Positions 6,568 through 8,881 of a stretch of 8,881 nt of DNA are shown here, one piece after another; position 1 is the first letter of the stretch; each line of letters starts with the position of its first letter. Both the position numbers and the translations under genes were made by a program. The notes beneath the pieces are model-generated. The model was not told where the DNA came from. It worked only from the letters and a program-made list of their open reading frames with translations, and did not search any database. The DNA is from Solirubrobacterales bacterium (GTDB taxonomy: Bacteria; Actinomycetota; Thermoleophilia; Solirubrobacterales; 70-9): positions 1 through 8,881 of the forward strand of contig JASLJO010000122.1 of assembly GCA_030152505.1 (NCBI GenBank). The letters are read 5' to 3'.

Positions 6568-7002
6568 ATGGCGGAGACCGATGAGCGAGGCGCGGTGACA
6601 GGCGACGGCTATGCGGTCGCCAACCTCGCCGACCTCGGCGAGGGCTACGGCTTTCGCAAGATCCGCAAGGGGCTGGGCGTCACTGCATTCGGCGTCAACG
6701 CCATCGTCCTCCCCCCTTCCTTTGAGACGGGCCGTCACCTGCACGAGGAGCAGGAGGAGCTCTACTTCCTGCACAGCGGCGAGATCGAGATCGAGTTCGG
6801 CGACGGCTCGACCCATCGCCTCGAACCGGGTGGCCTGGCCTGGGTCGACGCGCCGACGATCCGCAAGATCCGCAACGTCAGCGACTCCGAGGACGCCGTC
6901 TACGTCGTAGTCGGCGGCAAGGACGGCTACGTCGGCCGCGACGGCAAGCTGCCCCCCGGCGAGACCAGTCGCTTCGGCGACAACGCCCCTCCGGGCGCTT
7001 AG
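6568..7002 (+). CDS. small single-domain cupin protein
   Basis: A 144-residue cytosolic protein with one cupin beta-barrel domain; the role is unknown. Motif 1 is clear: HLHEEQEELYFLHSG with His57, His59 and Glu64 as metal ligands and Gly71 closing. Motif 2 is degenerate: PGGLAWVDAPTIRKIRN aligns an arginine (Arg99) where the fourth ligand histidine usually sits. A metal site with three protein ligands, or a metal-free sensing or binding role, is therefore possible. The N-terminal part (NLADLGEGYGFRKIRKGLG) is typical of small cupins that accompany metabolic genes. Start: ATG 6568 is preferred over ATG 6559 because a -10 box ends seven bases before it and neither has a Shine-Dalgarno. The longer frame reaching back to 6370 is antisense to serC and is not credible. 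It is divergent from serC and convergent with the TIR gene. Confidence 0.85.
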   Translation: MAETDERGAVTGDGYAVANLADLGEGYGFRKIRKGLGVTAFGVNAIVLPPSFETGRHLHEEQEELYFLHSGEIEIEFGDGSTHRLEPGGLAWVDAPTIRKIRNVSDSEDAVYVVVGGKDGYVGRDGKLPPGETSRFGDNAPPGA

Positions 7003-7004
7003 TC

Positions 7005-7033
7005 CAGCCGGCAGCAGTCCGGTTGTCCCTTTT
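7005..7033 (+). terminator. candidate intrinsic terminator of the cupin gene
   Basis: CAGCCGG (7005-7011) can pair with CCGGTTG (7019-7025), a 7-bp stem with one G-T pair around a 7-base loop. A pyrimidine stretch ending in TTTT (7030-7033) follows. It lies two bases after the cupin stop. The T run is short and offset, so efficiency is uncertain. Confidence 0.4.
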
Positions 7034-7114
7034 CGAGTTGATGACGCAGGCCCTTTTGCGCTTTGCGACGAAGGCGCTGCCCCCGGCCTCAGCGTTAACG
7101 TGGCCCGTCCGCGA

Positions 7115-8086
7115 CTAGAACGGAATGTCGTCGTCTCCAGTCCCTGCCGAAATAAAGTCTGACGTATCTGCGGCAGCAGGGTCTGGCCTTCGCTCTAGCA
7201 GCTCGTCTAGGTGCTTCTGGACGGCGCTCGGCACCTTCCCCCCGTACCAGAAGGCATCCTCCACCTGGCTGTTTTCCTTACCTGCCTGTTCGACGTCCTC
7301 GACCATCTGCTCGGTCCATAGCTCTTTCGGGACATTCATCAAGCGGCTCGTATTTGCCCGAGCATTCTCGAACGACGTGCTGTTGACGTATCTATTGACG
7401 ATGGCAGATGCCATCTCGGCCCTGGTCCTCTCGTTCTCCACAAAAACATCGAAGACCTTGCGCGCAAGCTTCCGGGCGGCTGACTCATCGTCAGGGTCCT
7501 CTCCAGAAATTCCCTGCCACTTGCCAACAAATCCGTGTGGCTGCTCACCGTGCATGATCGCCGCGACCAGCAAACCGCGACCCATTGCGTAGCCAACCTC
7601 TTGGTCGCAGAACTCGCTATTGATGAAGTCCGGAGTGATCAGGGCGAGCATCCCCGCACAGGTTGCAAGGGCAAGTTCGATCTCCTGCTCCCACTCCCGG
7701 GTCGGCTTGATGTCCTCGTGAGCAACGAACACATCGAAGCCATACGGTTGCAATTGACCGCGGATTTCTTTTGCAAGCCCTTTGTGGGCACTCGTATGGC
7801 TAAGGAACAATCTAAAGCGCCCCTCTTCCCAGGGACCAGCCGTAGCGGCGATTGGAACACTCGTCCCGTCGCCGCCGATGTACGACATCAGTTCGATAAG
7901 GGTGTCATCGTCAGCAGTCCGTAACCGTCCGACCACGTACTCGTTGTCGTCGTCACATTCCCAGCGATTGAGGTCAGGGGCGCCAAACGTGTCGAGGGCA
8001 AGTTCGATCTGGGGGAGCTTGTCCTCGACGAGCGCAGCGGTGATCTGCTTGATGCAGTCGAGGCGTTCTCCACGCGTTAGCGCCAC
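7115..8086 (-). CDS. TIR-domain protein with SSB-like C-terminal tip (candidate defence effector)
   Basis: A 323-residue soluble protein. Residues 1-75 are an acidic helical domain (TRGERLDCIKQITAALVED, then a DDDNEYVVGRL segment) that loosely recalls N-terminal domains of AbiJ-type abortive-infection proteins; this is a weak resemblance. Residues 91-190 are a TIR domain: FRLFLSHTS (91-99), GFDVFVAHEDIKP, a BB-loop-like region ending at 140, then ITPDFINSEFCDQEVGYA with Glu163 as the candidate catalytic glutamate. TIR domains of this kind are often NAD-cleaving enzymes that act in anti-phage defence. Residues 200-300 are mostly helical, followed by a disordered-looking linker and the exact C-terminus GDDDIPF. 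DDDIPF is the protein-interaction tip of E. coli SSB. The start is GTG at 8086; TAGCCT ends seven bases upstream and no usable Shine-Dalgarno is seen, suggesting a leaderless message. GC is low (52-58% in three sampled lines, against 70% in one sampled serA line), a sign of transfer. No partner gene lies beside it. Confidence 0.85.
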   Translation of the reverse strand: MALTRGERLDCIKQITAALVEDKLPQIELALDTFGAPDLNRWECDDDNEYVVGRLRTADDDTLIELMSYIGGDGTSVPIAATAGPWEEGRFRLFLSHTSAHKGLAKEIRGQLQPYGFDVFVAHEDIKPTREWEQEIELALATCAGMLALITPDFINSEFCDQEVGYAMGRGLLVAAIMHGEQPHGFVGKWQGISGEDPDDESAARKLARKVFDVFVENERTRAEMASAIVNRYVNSTSFENARANTSRLMNVPKELWTEQMVEDVEQAGKENSQVEDAFWYGGKVPSAVQKHLDELLERRPDPAAADTSDFISAGTGDDDIPF

Positions 8087-8093
8087 GCCCTTG

Positions 8094-8099
8094 AGGCTA
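8094..8099 (-). promoter_or_regulatory. candidate -10 box (TAGCCT) of the TIR gene
   Basis: TAGCCT on the minus strand fits TAnnnT and lies exactly seven bases before the GTG start. The nearest -35-like hexamer is poor. If correct, the TIR gene has its own promoter and a leaderless RNA, independent of ilvC. Confidence 0.4.
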
Positions 8100-8130
8100 G
8101 CCTATGAATTCTCTTCTCACCAGACGGACA

Positions 8131-8173
8131 CGGCGTTCGCCGACACTGCCGTCAGGCGGTACCGGCAACCGCC
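8131..8173. repeat. cluster of short hairpins upstream of the TIR gene
   Basis: CGGCG-TT-CGCCG (8131-8142) is a perfect hairpin. TGCCG (8147-8151) can pair with CGGCA (8163-8167). GGCGGT (8155-8160) can pair with ACCGCC (8168-8173). The last pairing competes with the longer inverted repeat at 8168-8216, since both use 8168-8173. On the minus strand these lie beyond the ilvC terminator-like repeat and before the TIR gene. Confidence 0.5.
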
Positions 8174-8216
8174 GTAGAGCTCTGCGTTACGTAGCGCACT
8201 AAACCTCTACGGCGGT
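8168..8216 (-). terminator. 12-bp perfect inverted repeat just past ilvC, probable terminator
   Basis: ACCGCCGTAGAG (8168-8179) and CTCTACGGCGGT (8205-8216) are perfect inverted copies around 25 bases, beginning ten bases after the ilvC stop. The spacer itself contains a nearly perfect self-complementary stretch, GCGTTACGTAGCGC (8184-8197). The strong stem placed right after a stop codon suggests the transcription end of ilvC, but no T run follows on the minus strand, so it could instead be Rho-assisted, an RNA-stability hairpin or a protein-binding site. It separates ilvC from the lower-GC TIR gene. Confidence 0.55.
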
Positions 8217-8225
8217 CGGAGCTGC

Positions 8226-8881
8226 TCAGAACTCCTGGTCGATCCAGGGCATCATCTTGCGGAGGTCTTTGCCGACCTCCTCGACTTCGTGCGCCGCCCC
8301 CTCCTCGCGCATGCGCGAGAGGTTCTCGCCGCCGGCGCGGTTCTCGGCGATCCACTCCTTGGCGAACTCGCCCGACTGGATCTCGCCGAGGATCTGCTTC
8401 ATCGCCGTCCGTGACTCCTCGCCGATGACGCGCTTGCCGCGGGTCATGTCGCCGTACTCGGCGGTGTTGGAGATCGAGTAGCGCATCCCCTGGATGCCCT
8501 TCTCGTACATCAGGTCGGCGATCAGCTTGAGCTCGTGCAGGCACTCGAAGTAGGCCAGGCGCGGGTCATAGCCCGCCTCCACCAGGGTCTCGAAACCGGC
8601 ACGGACCAGCTCGGAGGCGCCGCCGCAGAGGACGGCCTGCTCGCCGAAGAGGTCGGTCGCGCACTCGTCCTTGAAGGTCGTCTCGATGATCGCTGCTCGA
8701 CCGCCACCGATCCCGGCGGCGTAGGCGAGGACGAGGTCGTGAGCGTCACCCGTGGCGTCCTGGTGGACGGCCATCAGGCAGGGCACGCCGTGGCCTTCCT
8801 CGTACTGGCGGCGCACGAGGTGGCCGGGGCCCTTGGGCGCGACCATGGCGACGTCGACGTCGGGCGGCGGGGTGACGGTCT
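8226..8881 (-). CDS. ilvC: ketol-acid reductoisomerase, C-terminal part (truncated by window edge)
   Basis: IlvC converts acetolactate or acetohydroxybutyrate to the dihydroxy acid with NADPH and magnesium, the second common step of valine, leucine and isoleucine synthesis. The visible 217 residues cover the end of the Rossmann domain and the knotted helical domain; the 5' part lies beyond the right edge. They include DVDVAMVAPKGPGHLVRRQY and VPCLMAVHQDATG. The catalytic domain has FKDECATDLFGEQAVLCGG, whose Asp and Glu are family metal ligands, then YFECLHELKLIADLMYEKGI with two further glutamates, and SISNTAEYGD with the substrate-contacting serine. It ends soon after the WIDQEF tail at TGA 8226-8228, as expected of the short class I enzyme. 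ATG at 8846 is an internal methionine, since the family sequence continues upstream without a break to the edge. It is on the same strand as serC, serA and leuA. Confidence 0.96.
   Translation of the reverse strand, partial: TVTPPPDVDVAMVAPKGPGHLVRRQYEEGHGVPCLMAVHQDATGDAHDLVLAYAAGIGGGRAAIIETTFKDECATDLFGEQAVLCGGASELVRAGFETLVEAGYDPRLAYFECLHELKLIADLMYEKGIQGMRYSISNTAEYGDMTRGKRVIGEESRTAMKQILGEIQSGEFAKEWIAENRAGGENLSRMREEGAAHEVEEVGKDLRKMMPWIDQEF

Noticed and set aside
7058..7077. Hairpin GCGCTTT / AAGGCGC as a terminator of the TIR gene
   Set aside because: The stem is real on paper (7 bp with a G-T pair), but on the minus strand it is followed by AAAA and not by a T run; it is not strong enough to call.
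8087..8225. tRNA, small-RNA gene or insertion-sequence end in the ilvC-TIR gap
   Set aside because: The inverted repeats do not form a cloverleaf, no CCA-end or T-loop motif is present, and no transposase fragment or target-site duplication was found.
1..8881. CRISPR array, rRNA, integrase or plasmid origin
   Set aside because: No regularly spaced direct repeats, rRNA-like sequence, recombinase motifs or iterons were seen; the only tandem repeat is the protein-level RTX series.

Overview
The window comes from a high-GC bacterium, most likely an actinobacterium. The clues are a Mycobacterium-type phosphoserine aminotransferase, a long-form SerA with GTG start, a leuA leader of the kind predicted in Actinobacteria, several genes with a TAnnnT -10 box placed just before the start codon, and about 70% GC in a sampled housekeeping stretch. 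A Thermoleophilia-like lineage is my guess and is not shown by the sequence.

Layout, left to right. 1-566 (minus) is the 5' part of leuA, cut by the window edge. 567-696 is its leader: a 19-residue leader peptide with 8 leucines (634-693), and two long-range complementary pairs in pseudoknot order, one of which covers the leuA Shine-Dalgarno. 761-2116 (plus) is a DHA2-type MFS exporter, divergent from leuA. 2113-2688 (minus) is a small secreted protein with eight RTX nonapeptides; its stop overlaps the exporter stop. 2732-3763 (minus) is a zinc-free quinone oxidoreductase-like (VAT-1-like) protein. 3784-6500 (minus) is serC-serA, overlapping by GTGA. 6568-7002 (plus) is a small single-domain cupin, divergent from serC and probably leaderless. 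7115-8086 (minus) is a TIR-domain protein of clearly lower GC whose last six residues are DDDIPF, the SSB C-terminal tip. 8087-8225 is an intergenic region rich in inverted repeats. 8226-8881 (minus) is the 3' part of ilvC.

ilvC, serC, serA and leuA all lie on the minus strand and make up a branched-chain amino acid and serine biosynthesis neighbourhood. The exporter, RTX protein, oxidoreductase, cupin and TIR gene sit between them. The TIR gene looks like a horizontally acquired, single-gene candidate defence factor placed just past the ilvC terminator-like repeat. The two observations most worth following are the leuA leader (a detailed, testable translational attenuation model) and the TIR protein with an SSB-like tail.
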